This document shows positions 1-10,100 of a DNA stretch of 64,000 nucleotides, piece after piece. The notes under the pieces were generated by a model. The model was not told the DNA's origin. It searched no databases and saw only the letters and a program-made list of their open reading frames with translations. The stretch's first letter is position 1. Every line of letters starts with the position of its first letter. Position numbers and translations under genes: made by a program. Source of the stretch: Streptomyces sp. NBC_01498 (lineage in GTDB: Bacteria; Actinomycetota; Actinomycetes; Streptomycetales; Streptomycetaceae); contig NZ_CP109598.1 in NCBI RefSeq assembly GCF_036327775.1, positions 2,666,001 through 2,730,000 on the forward strand, given 5' to 3'.

Positions 1-1692
1 CATCAGTTCGCCGATGTTCGAGCCCGCGAAGCCGTTGATCTCGTCGGCGAGCAGGGACGCCGTCCGCGTACCCGCCTCGATCTGCTGGGGGTTGGGCGCG
101 CCGTGTCCCTGACGGGCCGTCAGCAACCCTTTGCCGGGGCCCTTCCGCTTGCGGTACGTCGTCAGCGAGTTGTCGACGGACTGCATCACCAGGCCGATGA
201 CGGTCCGCTCCGACCAGCGCCGGTTGGAGAGCGAACGGGCCGCGCGGACCGGGTGCCTGGCCACGTTGCCGAGCCAGCCCGCGAACCGGCGGCCGTTCTC
301 ACTGTAGGGGACCTGGAGGATGGAGAGCGTACCCATCGCGTTGGAGCCCCTGCCGTAACGGACCGGTTCCACATGGGTGTCGGCGTCCGGGTGGAAGGAC
401 GACGTGATGGCGACCCCCCGGGTGAAGTCCACGCCCGCTGCCGCGCCGGACGCCGCCGCGCCGTGCTTCTTCCGGTAGCGCCGGTCGGTGGTCTGCGCGC
501 CCACCAGGGCCTCGGAGTTGGTACGGGTCAGCTCACCGAGCCGGTCGGAGAGGCGCGGCAGCCGCCCCAGGTCCTTCATCGTGTGCAGCAGGGTCTGCGT
601 CCCGTACGTCCCCGCCGCGACGACCACATGGCGGGCCCGCAGCACGCGCGGCGCGGAAGTGCGGCGGTGCGTGGGGACGGTCCCGACACGGTGGCCGCCC
701 GCCGGGTCCTCGGTGATGTCGACCACCGTCGTCATCGGGCGGACGACCGCCCCCGCCTGCTCGGCGAGGTACAGATAGTTCTCGTTGAGGGTGTTCTTGG
801 CGCCGTGACGGCAGCCGGTCATGCACTCCCCGCACTGCGCGCAGGCCCGTCGCGCGGGGCCCGCGCCGCCGAAGTACGGGTCGCCGACGGAGGCGCCCGG
901 CTCGGCCCGCGCCGTCCCGTCGGCGTCCTGTCCGTCGCCGAAGAAGACCCCGACGGGCGCCAGGTGGAAGGTGTCGCCCACGCCCATCGCCCGCGCGGTC
1001 GCCCGGAGATGGACGTCCGAGGGGGTCATGGTCGGGTTGAGCCGGACGCCGAGCATGCGGCGCGCCTGGTCGTAGTACGGGGCGAGTTCGGCCCGCCAGT
1101 CGGTGATACCGGCCCACTGGCGGTCCTCGAAGAACGCCTTCGGCGGCTCGTACAGCGTGTTCGCGTAGTTGAGCGAGCCGCCGCCGACACCCGCGCCGGC
1201 GAGGACCATGACATTGCCGAGCAGATGGACCCGCTGGATGCCGAAGAGGCCGAGGGCCGGGGCCCACAGGTAGTTCCTGAGGTCCCAGGAGCTTTTCGGG
1301 AGGGTGCCGGGGGTGAAGCGGCGGCCGGCTTCGAGTACGGCGACGCGGTAGCCCTTCTCGGTCAGGCGCAGCGCGGCGACGGCACCGCCGAAGCCGGACC
1401 CGACGACGATGACGTCGTAGTCGTGGCCGTGGCCGTGGTCCTGGTCCTGGTCCTGGTCGCGGTCGTGTTCACGGCCCTGATCGTTGTCGTTCTCGTTGTC
1501 GCGACTGGAGCCGGAGCCGGCGGCGCGGTCGGAAGCGTGGTCGGAAGCGTGGTCGCCGTCGCGGGCCGGCCCCCCTTCCGTGCCCGCGTCACTGGCACCC
1601 CCGCCCGCGTCCTGGCGCACGCCCTCACCCACGTCCTCACCCGGCTTCCCGCCCGCGTCCTCCGCGCTCCGCGCTCGGTTCTCCCCTGACAT
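1..1692 (-). CDS. GMC-family FAD oxidoreductase (cholesterol-oxidase-like), C-terminus beyond window edge
   Basis: The minus strand is open from an ATG at 1692 to the window edge, so only the N-terminal ~564 residues are present. The start follows a GGAGAGCCG Shine-Dalgarno. After ~65 low-complexity residues (Asp/His/Gln-rich) comes a dinucleotide-binding fold, DYDVIVVGSGFGGAVAALRL, for FAD. Further on are GAGVGGGSLNYANT, the usual GMC signature region, and a cysteine cluster CAQCGECMTGC followed by RHGAKNT, typical of the cholesterol-oxidase-like subgroup. Family members oxidise alcohol groups of sterols or other lipophilic substrates; the substrate here is unknown. It lies 20 bp downstream of the succinate-semialdehyde dehydrogenase gene on the same strand and probably shares its transcript. 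A long plus-strand frame over the same bases is a GC-rich shadow. Confidence 0.88.
   Translation of the reverse strand, partial: MSGENRARSAEDAGGKPGEDVGEGVRQDAGGGASDAGTEGGPARDGDHASDHASDRAAGSGSSRDNENDNDQGREHDRDQDQDQDHGHGHDYDVIVVGSGFGGAVAALRLTEKGYRVAVLEAGRRFTPGTLPKSSWDLRNYLWAPALGLFGIQRVHLLGNVMVLAGAGVGGGSLNYANTLYEPPKAFFEDRQWAGITDWRAELAPYYDQARRMLGVRLNPTMTPSDVHLRATARAMGVGDTFHLAPVGVFFGDGQDADGTARAEPGASVGDPYFGGAGPARRACAQCGECMTGCRHGAKNTLNENYLYLAEQAGAVVRPMTTVVDITEDPAGGHRVGTVPTHRRTSAPRVLRARHVVVAAGTYGTQTLLHTMKDLGRLPRLSDRLGELTRTNSEALVGAQTTDRRYRKKHGAAASGAAAGVDFTRGVAITSSFHPDADTHVEPVRYGRGSNAMGTLSILQVPYSENGRRFAGWLGNVARHPVRAARSLSNRRWSERTVIGLVMQSVDNSLTTYRKRKGPGKGLLTARQGHGAPNPQQIEAGTRTASLLADEINGFAGSNIGELM
1420..1465 (-). 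repeat. Short hexanucleotide repeat encoding a DQ/HG run
   Basis: Tandem 6-bp units (gtcctg and gtggcc types, plus strand) encode the sequence DQDQDQDHGHGHD just before the FAD fold of the GMC oxidoreductase. This is probably a length-variable linker. Confidence 0.7.
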
Positions 1693-1712
1693 CGGCTCTC
1701 CTCCCCGTCGGA

Positions 1713-3317
1713 TCAGCGCAGCCGCAATGCCTTGAGCGCGCGCAGGCTCCTGGTCATGAGCGCGGCGTACGACTCGTCGTCCATCCCCATCGACGGCGCC
1801 ATCGGGAGCACGCGCTGCTCCGCCACGGTCTGGACCTCGGTGAACTTGAGGATGCCCTCGGCGCCGTGCCTGCGGCCGAGTCCGGAGTCCTTCATGCCGC
1901 CCATCGGTGCCCGCACGCTCCCGTACGCCGGGGCGAAGCCCTCGTTGATGTTGACGGTGCCGGTGCGCAGCCGGGCGGCGATCGCGTGCCCGCGTCCGCC
2001 GTCGCGCGTCCACACGCTCGAATTGAGGCCGTACGGCGTGGCGTTGGCCAGTTCGACGGCCTCGTCCTCGTCGCGGAACCGGTACACGGAGACGACCGGG
2101 CCGAACGTCTCCTCGGCGCACACCGACATCGGCGGCTCGACGCCCTCCAGGATGGTGGGCTCGTAGAAGTACGGTCCGATGTCGGGCCGCGCGACACCGC
2201 CCGCGAGGATCCGCGCGCCCTTGGCGACGGCTTCCTCCACATGGCCGGTGACGGTGCGGAGCTGGCGCTCGCTGATCAGGGAGCCCATGTCGGCGCCGTA
2301 CGCGAGCGCGCTGCCGAGCCGCATCGCCTTCGTCCGGGCGACGAACCGCTCCAGGAACGTGTCGGCGACCGACTCGTGGACGTACAACCGCTCGATGGAG
2401 ACGCAGAGTTGGCCGGCGGTGGAGAAGCAGGCGCGCACCGCCCCGGCGGCGGCCTTCTCGATGTCGGCGTCGTGCAGGACGAGCATGGCGTTCTTGCCGC
2501 CGAGTTCGAGGGACGCGCCGACGAGCCGGCTCGCCGCGCGCCGCGCGACCTCACGGCCGGTGCGGGTGGAGCCGGTGAAGGAGATGTAGTCGCCGCGCTC
2601 GACGACCTCGGGCCCGACGACCGGCCCCTCGCCGATCACCACCTGCCACACCCCGGCCGGGAGTCCGGCCTCGACCAGCAGGTCACGCGCCCAGAGCGCG
2701 GTGAGCGCGGTCTCGGTGTCGGGCTTCATCACCACGGCGTTGCCCGCGACGAAGGCGGGCAGCGCGTCGCCGACGGACAGCTCCAGCGGGTAGTTCCAGG
2801 GGGCGATCTGGCCGACGACCCCGCGCGGCTGGCGCAGTTCGGTGACCTTGGTCAGCAGGGGTACGGCGCCGAGGTGCCGTCTCGGCCGCAGATACGCGGG
2901 GGCCCGGCGCCCGTAGTGCCGGGCGGCGACGGCGACGGCCTGGACCTCCTCGTGCGCGTGCAGCCTGGCCTTGCCGGTCTCCAGCTGGATGAGGTCGAGG
3001 ACCTCGGCCTGGCGTTCCAGCAGCAGGTCGTGGAAGCGGAGCAGGACGGCGGCCCGGCGCCGTACGGGAGTGGCCGCCCAGAGCCGCTGCGCGGCGCGGG
3101 CGCGCGCGAAGGCCGCGGCGACGTCCTCGGGGGTGGACGCGGGCAGGTCGGCGAGCTTCTCGCCGGTGGACGGATCGTGGTTCGCGGTACGGCCCGAGCC
3201 CACGACACCCCGGATGAGCTGGGCGAGCACCTCCGGGGTGACCACGTCGGCGGCGGTGCGGACGCCCGGGGGCACCGGAGCGACGGGGTTGGTCGTGGGG
3301 GCCTGTGAGTCCGTCAT
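1713..3317 (-). CDS. gabD2: Succinate-semialdehyde dehydrogenase, GabD2 type
   Basis: A 534-residue aldehyde dehydrogenase that should oxidise succinate semialdehyde to succinate with NAD(P)+, as in GABA catabolism, in the cytoplasm. Visible signatures are the N-terminal substrate/cofactor region with IAPWNYPLELSVGDALPAF, the cofactor loop FTGSTRTGREVARRAA, the catalytic glutamate in LELGGKNAML, and the catalytic cysteine in the stretch ACFSTAGQLCVSIERLYV. The length and the N-terminal extension before TGEKLADLPAST match actinobacterial GabD2 rather than enteric GabD. The ATG start at 3317 has no strong Shine-Dalgarno. The GMC oxidoreductase starts 20 bp downstream. Assignment to GABA catabolism is by family; other semialdehydes are possible substrates. 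Confidence 0.85.
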   Translation of the reverse strand: MTDSQAPTTNPVAPVPPGVRTAADVVTPEVLAQLIRGVVGSGRTANHDPSTGEKLADLPASTPEDVAAAFARARAAQRLWAATPVRRRAAVLLRFHDLLLERQAEVLDLIQLETGKARLHAHEEVQAVAVAARHYGRRAPAYLRPRRHLGAVPLLTKVTELRQPRGVVGQIAPWNYPLELSVGDALPAFVAGNAVVMKPDTETALTALWARDLLVEAGLPAGVWQVVIGEGPVVGPEVVERGDYISFTGSTRTGREVARRAASRLVGASLELGGKNAMLVLHDADIEKAAAGAVRACFSTAGQLCVSIERLYVHESVADTFLERFVARTKAMRLGSALAYGADMGSLISERQLRTVTGHVEEAVAKGARILAGGVARPDIGPYFYEPTILEGVEPPMSVCAEETFGPVVSVYRFRDEDEAVELANATPYGLNSSVWTRDGGRGHAIAARLRTGTVNINEGFAPAYGSVRAPMGGMKDSGLGRRHGAEGILKFTEVQTVAEQRVLPMAPSMGMDDESYAALMTRSLRALKALRLR

Positions 3318-3408
3318 GAGTGCGAGCGTATGTCGCGTCCGTACCCTTGGGTACCCGCCGGTAACACCTTTTCGCCAGGTACCGGGCGCGGGTGCGCCGG
3401 CGCGCGGC

Positions 3409-5115
3409 TCAGGCCAGCTGGTCGCTCTCGATCACCAGGTGCTCGACGAGGTCGGAGAAGAGTTCCTCGCCGTCCGTCACGGCGTTCCCCTCGGCGGGCA
3501 TCGACACACGGAGCCGCCAGTGCAGGCCGTCCTCTCCGGGGACGACGAGCTCGTGGTAGCGGTAGCGGATCGGCACTTCGGACGAGTCGGTGTAGTCCGT
3601 GAAGTCGACGATGTTCTCGAAAGCCTTGCCGGAGCCCTCGAACGACGCGTCGGCCTCACGGTATTTCGCGTCCTTCATCTCCGTGGCGTTCTCACCGCCG
3701 CCCTTGTAGTACGCCTCGAACGCGTTCGGCGCGGCGGCCAGGACCTCGTTGTCGGGAAGCTTCTGCACCCGCTCCATGAAGATGCCGAAGACCCCGCTCG
3801 GATCGCGGAAGCTGACGCGCGTCTCGTCGGTCGGACTCTCCTGGAATCTCCGGTAGTCCTTCGGGACGGCCAGCTCGGCCTGGAGGATCTCCTTCTCCGG
3901 TCGCACTCCCCAGCCCTCCGGCAGTTCCTCGGCGGCGAGCGGGTTGAAGAAGATCAGCACCACGGCGAGGACCACCGCGAGGAGCCCGGCGCCGAGCCCG
4001 TACCGGGCCTTGCGGTTGCGGTACAGGACCGGCGGGACCCACTTGTTGTCCGAACCGCCGGGCACCGCGGGGTGCGGTACCACCGCCGTGGGCGGCAGCG
4101 GCGGACTGGCCACCGACTCCAGTACGGCCCGTGCCTCGGCGGCCGTGGGACGCGCCGCCGGGTCCTTCCGCAGGAGCTGCATCACGAGCATGCCGAAGGC
4201 ACCGGACCCGCGCGCGGGAATCTGCGGCTCGGCGGAGAGCACGGCCTGGAGGGTGGCGGGGATGTTCGAGCGGCGGTACGGGGACATGCCCTCCACCGCC
4301 GCGTACAGCACCACGCCCAGCGACCACAGGTCCGACTCGGGGCCGGGGCGCTGTCCGAGCACCCGCTCGGGGGCGATGTACTCCGGTGAGCCGACGAAGG
4401 CACCCGTCTCGGTGAGCCCCTGCTGGCCCTCGACCTGGGCGATGCCGAAGTCGCTCAGGACGACGCGGTCGGCCCGCCCGAGCAGGACGTTGTCCGGCTT
4501 CACGTCACGGTGCAGGACCCGGGCCTCGTGGGCGGCGTTGAGGGCGTTCAGTACGGCCAGCCCGATCCTGGCGGCCTCACGCGGGTCGAGCGTGCCCTCC
4601 TGAAGACGGTCGGCGAGCGACTGGCCGCGCACCAGTTCCATGACGATCCACGGCTTGGAGTCCTCCACGACCACGTCGTGCATGGTGACGACCGAGGGGT
4701 GGTCGATCCGGGCCGCCGAGGTGGCCTCGCGGCGCATCCTCCGGTGGACGGTGTCGCGTTCCTGCTCGCTCAAGTGGTCGGGAACGCGCGGCTCCTTGAC
4801 CGCCACGTCACGGTCCACGACCTCGTCGTGCGCCAGCCAGACCGTGCCCATGCCGCCGTGGCCGAGCCGCGAGACGAGCCGGTACCGCCCGCCCAGCACC
4901 CGCCCGACCGACGGGTCCGGCCGCATGGGCGCCTGTCGTGCCGCCTGCGTCGGCTCGTACCCGGCGCCCTGGGGGACGGGGGGCGCCTGCTGCGGCACCT
5001 GCGGCTGGTGCCCGCCGCCCTGCGGCTGCGGTGACTGCGCCTGAGGCGACCGCGGCTGCGGCGGCCGAAGCTCGTAGCTGGTGGGCTCGTTCGCCCGTCC
5101 CCCGTCGTTCGTCAT
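3409..5115 (-). CDS. Membrane Ser/Thr protein kinase (kinase 1 of a four-gene cluster)
   Basis: A 568-residue PknB-type kinase. A Pro/Gln-rich N-terminus precedes the kinase domain (~75-335), with glycine loop LGHGGMGTVW, VAVKE lysine, catalytic loop HRDVKPDNVLL, metal motif DFGIA and the SDLWSLGVV helix, so it should be active. One membrane helix near residue 385 (YGLGAGLLAVVLAVVLIFF) is followed by a ~165-residue external domain beginning LPEGWGVRPEKEI. There are no PASTA repeats. The start is ATG 5115, with AAGGA 7 nt upstream; an in-frame GTG at 5121 lies too close to that site. It belongs to a minus-strand kinase array next to glpD; I recall a similar sporulation-related kinase cluster in S. 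coelicolor (SCO4775-4779). The external domain probably senses an envelope signal, which is inference. Confidence 0.9.
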   Translation of the reverse strand: MTNDGGRANEPTSYELRPPQPRSPQAQSPQPQGGGHQPQVPQQAPPVPQGAGYEPTQAARQAPMRPDPSVGRVLGGRYRLVSRLGHGGMGTVWLAHDEVVDRDVAVKEPRVPDHLSEQERDTVHRRMRREATSAARIDHPSVVTMHDVVVEDSKPWIVMELVRGQSLADRLQEGTLDPREAARIGLAVLNALNAAHEARVLHRDVKPDNVLLGRADRVVLSDFGIAQVEGQQGLTETGAFVGSPEYIAPERVLGQRPGPESDLWSLGVVLYAAVEGMSPYRRSNIPATLQAVLSAEPQIPARGSGAFGMLVMQLLRKDPAARPTAAEARAVLESVASPPLPPTAVVPHPAVPGGSDNKWVPPVLYRNRKARYGLGAGLLAVVLAVVLIFFNPLAAEELPEGWGVRPEKEILQAELAVPKDYRRFQESPTDETRVSFRDPSGVFGIFMERVQKLPDNEVLAAAPNAFEAYYKGGGENATEMKDAKYREADASFEGSGKAFENIVDFTDYTDSSEVPIRYRYHELVVPGEDGLHWRLRVSMPAEGNAVTDGEELFSDLVEHLVIESDQLA

Positions 5116-5184
5116 GCGCACATCCTTACGGACGTCGCCCCGCGAAAACCACCAGGGGGCGACAGCGGGTGCAGAGCCGTGACA

Positions 5185-6963
5185 TCAGCGCTCCGGCGGG
5201 CCGCCCGCGCCGTCCGGCTCCCAGCCCGTGAGCACGGTCTCGAACTGGACGCGGGTGGTGGACCAGTCCTCGGCCGGGCCCGCCATGTAGAGCGCGTACT
5301 CCGTCAGGCCGTCGGGCGAGTAGTGCATCTGGTCGATCGCGCGGCGCTCGCCGTCGTGACCCTGCCGTTCGGTCCAGGTGAACTCCCAGATCGCGGCCTT
5401 CGTCTGGTCCCGGAAGGTGTTGGGACGCAACTTGATCCGGTCGTACTCCGGCAGTTTGCCCACCTCCTCCTCCAAGGCCAGCATGTGGGTGTACGGGTCC
5501 TTGAAGTCCGGGGTGGTGTCGACGGCGATGCGCAGCAGATGGCGGCCGTTGTCGGGGGTGTAGTCGATCTGGTCGCCGTCCGTCAGACGTTGCCAGCCCT
5601 GCGGGACGAGGAGGCTGAAGCCCGCCGGGTCGTCCACCCGTTCCCAGCCCTCCGGGACGTCGCCGGCGCCCGGGTCCTGGTCGGACTCGCCGCCGCCCGT
5701 CGCGTCGGTCCCGCCGGTGCTGTCCGCGCTGTCGCCGCCGGTACCACCGGTACCGCTCGCGTTCTGTTCCTTGCCGTCGTCCGAGGGCCCCCCGCCCGTG
5801 TCCGCGCCGGTGCTTCGATCGTCCTGGTTGTTCTCCTGGAGCGCCAGGTAGCCGGCGCCGCCGCCGATCAGCGCGGCGGCGACGACCGCGACGAGCGCGA
5901 CCCGCCAACGGCCGTTCCGGGCGGGTGCGGCGGGCGGAGCGGGCGCGGTGTGCGCGGTGTGCGGGTAGCCGTAGGACGGGGCCTGGCCGTACGGCGAGGG
6001 GTACGACGCGGCGGTCTGCGGCGGGGGCGTCGGGAACTGCGGCTGCGGGGACAGCGCGGGGTGCTGGGGCGGCGGGGCCGTGACCTGTGTGGTCGGTGCG
6101 TACGCCTGTGGTGTCTGAGGTGCCTGCGGCTCCCGCCCGTCCGCCACCTCCCGCAGCATCCGTTCCGCCCCGGCGGCGTCCGGGCGGGCCGCCGGGTCCT
6201 TGTGGAGCAGCGCCGTGATCACCGGGCCGAGGGCCCCGGCGCGTTCGGAGACGGGCGGGTCCTCGGCGATGACCGCCTGCATGGTGGCCACCGCCGACGT
6301 GCGGCGGAACGGGGAGGTGCCCTCCACCGCCGTGTGCAGCGTCGCGCCGAGCGACCACAGGTCGGAGGCCGGTCCCGGGTCGTTGCCGCGTACCCGTTCG
6401 GGCGCCAGGAAGTCGATGGAGCCGACGAGTTCACCGGTCCGGGTGATGGTGGCGTCGCCTTCGATCGCGGCGATCCCGAAGTCGCTGAGCAGCACCCGGC
6501 CGTCCCGTGCGAGCAGGACGTTGCCGGGCTTGACGTCGCGGTGCAGCACCCCGGCCGCGTGCGCGGCGCGCAGGGCGTCGAGGACCTGGAGGCCGATCCG
6601 TGCCGCCTCGCGCGGTTCGACGGGGCGGGAGGCGAGCGTCTCGGCGAGCGAGGAGCCGTCCACGTACTGCATGACGATCCACGGCCGGCCGCCGTGGTCG
6701 AGCACGTCGTGGACCGTCACCACGGCGGGGTGGCTGATCCGGGCGGCGGCTCGGGCCTCTTTCTGGGTGCGGGCGTGCAACATGGCGCGGTCGGCGGCCG
6801 ATACGTACAGCGCGGCCGTCAACTCCTTGAGCGCGACTGTCCTGTTGAGCAGTTCGTCGTAGGCGCGCCACACCTTGCCCATGCCGCCGCTGCCGATCGC
6901 CGGGCCCAACCTGTAGCGCCCGGCGAGCAGTTGCCCCTCGCGCGTTCCCTCAGAATCTTCCAC
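5185..6963 (-). CDS. Membrane Ser/Thr protein kinase (kinase 2)
   Basis: A 592-residue receptor-like kinase. The catalytic domain begins almost at the N-terminus: GSGGMGKVW loop, VALKEL lysine, HRDVKPGNVLL catalytic loop, DFGIAAIEG, and APERVRG/SDLWSLG. A Pro/Gln-rich linker leads to a membrane helix (WRVALVAVVAAALIGGGAGY), then an Asp/Gly/Ser-rich stalk and an external domain starting VPEGWERVDDPAGFSLLVP. That external module resembles those of the neighbouring kinases, with hydrophobic strands and a P-x-G/D-W/F pattern. The start chosen is GTG 6963, preceded by AGGGGC; an upstream GTG at 7017 would add 18 atypical residues. The short gap to kinase 1 suggests partial co-transcription. Confidence 0.88.
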   Translation of the reverse strand: MEDSEGTREGQLLAGRYRLGPAIGSGGMGKVWRAYDELLNRTVALKELTAALYVSAADRAMLHARTQKEARAAARISHPAVVTVHDVLDHGGRPWIVMQYVDGSSLAETLASRPVEPREAARIGLQVLDALRAAHAAGVLHRDVKPGNVLLARDGRVLLSDFGIAAIEGDATITRTGELVGSIDFLAPERVRGNDPGPASDLWSLGATLHTAVEGTSPFRRTSAVATMQAVIAEDPPVSERAGALGPVITALLHKDPAARPDAAGAERMLREVADGREPQAPQTPQAYAPTTQVTAPPPQHPALSPQPQFPTPPPQTAASYPSPYGQAPSYGYPHTAHTAPAPPAAPARNGRWRVALVAVVAAALIGGGAGYLALQENNQDDRSTGADTGGGPSDDGKEQNASGTGGTGGDSADSTGGTDATGGGESDQDPGAGDVPEGWERVDDPAGFSLLVPQGWQRLTDGDQIDYTPDNGRHLLRIAVDTTPDFKDPYTHMLALEEEVGKLPEYDRIKLRPNTFRDQTKAAIWEFTWTERQGHDGERRAIDQMHYSPDGLTEYALYMAGPAEDWSTTRVQFETVLTGWEPDGAGGPPER

Positions 6964-7143
6964 GTGCCCCTGCCTGTTCCTCGGAAATGACAGGTTACGG
7001 AGCGGACGCGCCGGCACGGAACAGCGCCCCGTGCCTGAAACAGCACCGTGACACGCGGCCCGGCCGGGCGCGGGCGTACGCGCGGCGCGGCTACGGGCGC
7101 GGAGGCCGGGGTACGGGCGCGGCGCGTGGCCGGGCGTGCGCGG

Positions 7144-10100
7144 TCAGTCGGTGATCCGGTAGGAGCCGGTGGCCTGTTGGTAGATCTCGCTGACCTTGTC
7201 GCGCTGGTCGGTGGGGCCGATGACCTGGACGATGTGGTAGCTGTCGCCGACGATCATCGCGAGGTTCCGGACGTAGACCTCGCCGCCGCCGCTGCTCTGC
7301 CAGGTGAACTGGCCCTCGGCCATGCGCTGTTGGCCCACGTCGATCCGGCGCAGCCCGGAGGCCGTGGCCCAGGAGGAGTCCCGGAAGGGCTGCAACTCCC
7401 TTTCCTTATCCCGCTGGTAGGCGAGCGGGTCGTCGCCGTTGTCGGCGACGGTGTCCCGGCCCGGCACCACGATGAGCGTGAAGTCGCCGCGCCCGTAGCG
7501 GACTTGACCACTGTCGTTGATCGGACGGCGCTGCCAGGTCTTGTCCACGCCGATCTCGAAGCCCTCGGGGTCCTTGCGCAGGGCGTAGCCGTCCGCGAGG
7601 TCGGCCGGGTTCCCGGAGGTCTGCGGCGTCGAGGAGTTGGGGACGTCCGGTTCGTCGTCGCCCCCGTCCGGAGTGGTGTCCGGACCGGTGTCGGGGTTCT
7701 GCGGCTGCGCGCTCGTGGGCGCGCTCGGGTCCGCCGCCGCGCCGGTTCCGGGCTTCTCCTCGTCGGCCTTCGGCAGAAGCATCACGGCGAGGGCGATGAC
7801 GGCGATCATCAGCGTGAGGATCGCCACGAGCAGGACCCGGCCGAGCGAGCGGGGCCCGCGCGAACCGCCGCCGCGCGGCTCGCGGTACTCCCGCTCGCCG
7901 AAGTCGTCGTCGCGGTGGTCCCGTTCGGGGAGGACGCGCTCCGGCTGTTCGTGGCGCGGCTCGGCGTACGCCTCGCCGTGCGACGCGCGCGCGGCGGACC
8001 GGCCGCCCTTCTCCCGGCGCTCCTTGGCCTTCTTGTGACGGTGCCGTCCGTCGCCCCGACGGCCGCGGCGCTTGCGGACCAGTTCGCCGCGGCGGCGCAC
8101 GATGGGCAGCCGCTCGTCCACGGAGGGCACGGCGACGACGTCGAGACCGGCGTCCGGCTCGGGGGCCGAGCGGATCAGCGAGCGCAGCCAGCCGCGCAGC
8201 TCCTCGAAGTCCGGCCGCTCCGTGGGGTCCTGGCGCAGCAGCGACTCGACGACGGGGCGCAGCGGGCCGCACTCCTCGGCGAAGGCGGGCGGTTCGGAGC
8301 AGACGAGCTGGACCAGTTCGGCCGCGTTCTCCTCCGGGTACGGGGCGTGGCCCTGGACCGCGCGGTAGAGCAGCGCGCCGAGTGCCCACAGGTCGGTGGA
8401 CGGGCCGATGGGCGGGGCGAGCTGCCAGTTCTCGTGGACCGGTCCGGCCTGCTCGGGGGCCCAGCGTTCGGTGACGGCGCCGACGACGGCTATCCGGGCC
8501 TGCCGTGCGCGTTCGGCGGCGAGCGGGGTGGCGGGGCCCCGGTAGGCGGGGGTCGTCCCGCCCGCGACGACCTCGTCCCAGCGGCCGGGGGAGGCGGACG
8601 ATCCGGGGACGGCGGGCAGTTGGGACGACTGCCGCTGGGCGTCGGCGCGCATGGCGTCGCCGCTGCCGGAGGGGTGCCAGCCGCCGCCACCGCCGGTGCC
8701 GCCGGCCGCGTTGTCCTGGCGGAGGTACGGGGAGGTGCCGCCGGCCTGGGGCAGCGCGGGAACGCCGGGGGTGCCGGGCGCCCGGCGGTACGGGTCGCCG
8801 CCGCCGGCCGGAAGCGGGCGGGAGCCGTCGCCGGGGCCCGAGGGTCCGTCGTGCCAGGTGCCCGCGAGTCGCACGCGGCGGGGCGGCTGGGGGTCGTCGG
8901 GGTCCGGGTCCTGTCCGGGGGTGTCGGAGCCGTACGTGTCGTGGCCCGGCTGGTCGCCGTCGCGGGGAACGGCCCACCAGTCGGGGTCGTTCGCGTCCTG
9001 CGAGGGGCCTGCCGTGCCGGTACCGCCGGTGGGGCCGCCGCCCCGGCCCGCGGGGGCCGAGGGGTCCGACAGGGGCACGGGACGCTGCACCGGGACGCTG
9101 CCGCTGTCGCGCTGCTGGTCCTCGTTGACGCGCGCGGCGGCGCGCGCTCCGGCGCGGTAGGCGGCGATGGCTCCGGCGCGGGCGGCGCGGGTGTCGGCCG
9201 GGCCGCCGCGTGAGGGGGTGGCCGGCAGGGCGGGCCGGGGGCTGTAGGGGACGACGGGGGCCTGACCGCCCGTATCGCCGTCGCGGGGATCGCGGAGGTC
9301 GTGGGGGTCACGCGTGTCGCCGGCCCCCGGGTCGTGCGGGCCGCCGTGCGGACCGTCCCGGCCGGTTTCGGTGCCGCCGGTGTCGGGGCCGTGGCCCGCG
9401 AGGGGCCGGCCGAACGCGTCGGTGCCGTGCGGGACTTCGCCGTAGGACGAATCGCCGTACGGGCGCCCCTCGGCGTACCGCCCGTCGCCTCCCCCGGCTC
9501 CGTACGCACCGGTGCCGTACGACGAACCGTCGCCGTAGGAACCGTCGCCGTACGAGCCGTCCGGGTAGGGGCCGTCCGCCGAGCGGGCGGTCTCCAGCGC
9601 GGCGCGGCCGGGCGACGCGGGTCCGACCGGTACGCCCAGCGCGCCGGTCCCCGGCGGCAGTGCCTCGGAGTGCCCCGTCCGGCCCGCCGGGAGGCCCGTG
9701 CCGCCGCCCGCCGGTCCGATCGGCACGCCCGACGTCCGTGCGCCGCCTCCGATGCCCGTCCCGGTCCCCGGCGGGTGTCCGGCGCCGGGCAGGGAGCCCG
9801 GGACGGTGCCCGGCAAGGGTCCCGGGATCTCACCGGCGGGCCGGTAACCGGCGTCGAAGCCGCCCTCGCCGACCGTCTGGGGCACCGGCACATAGCCGCA
9901 GAGCGCCTCCTCGGCGGCGCCCGCCGCGAGGCCGGTCAGCACCACACGGCCGTCGTCGCAGACGAGCACCGTGCGGATGGTGATGTTCCGGTGGGTCCAG
10001 CCGTGGGCGTGCAGCACCCGGACGGCCGTGAGCACGTCCGAGGCGATCTCGGCGGCCCGGTAGGGGTTGAGCGGGCGCTCCGCGAGGAGGGCCGCCAGCG

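Noticed and set aside
103..1689. Long plus-strand open frame of 528 codons
   Set aside because: It is antisense to the GMC oxidoreductase, whose FAD motif and Shine-Dalgarno are clear; the plus-strand translation has no domain and is Arg/Val/Gly-rich as expected for a GC shadow.
7048..9213. 721-codon plus-strand frame over the pseudokinase gene
   Set aside because: It is antisense to a protein with recognisable kinase-fold segments; its product is Arg/Gly/Ala-rich without motifs.
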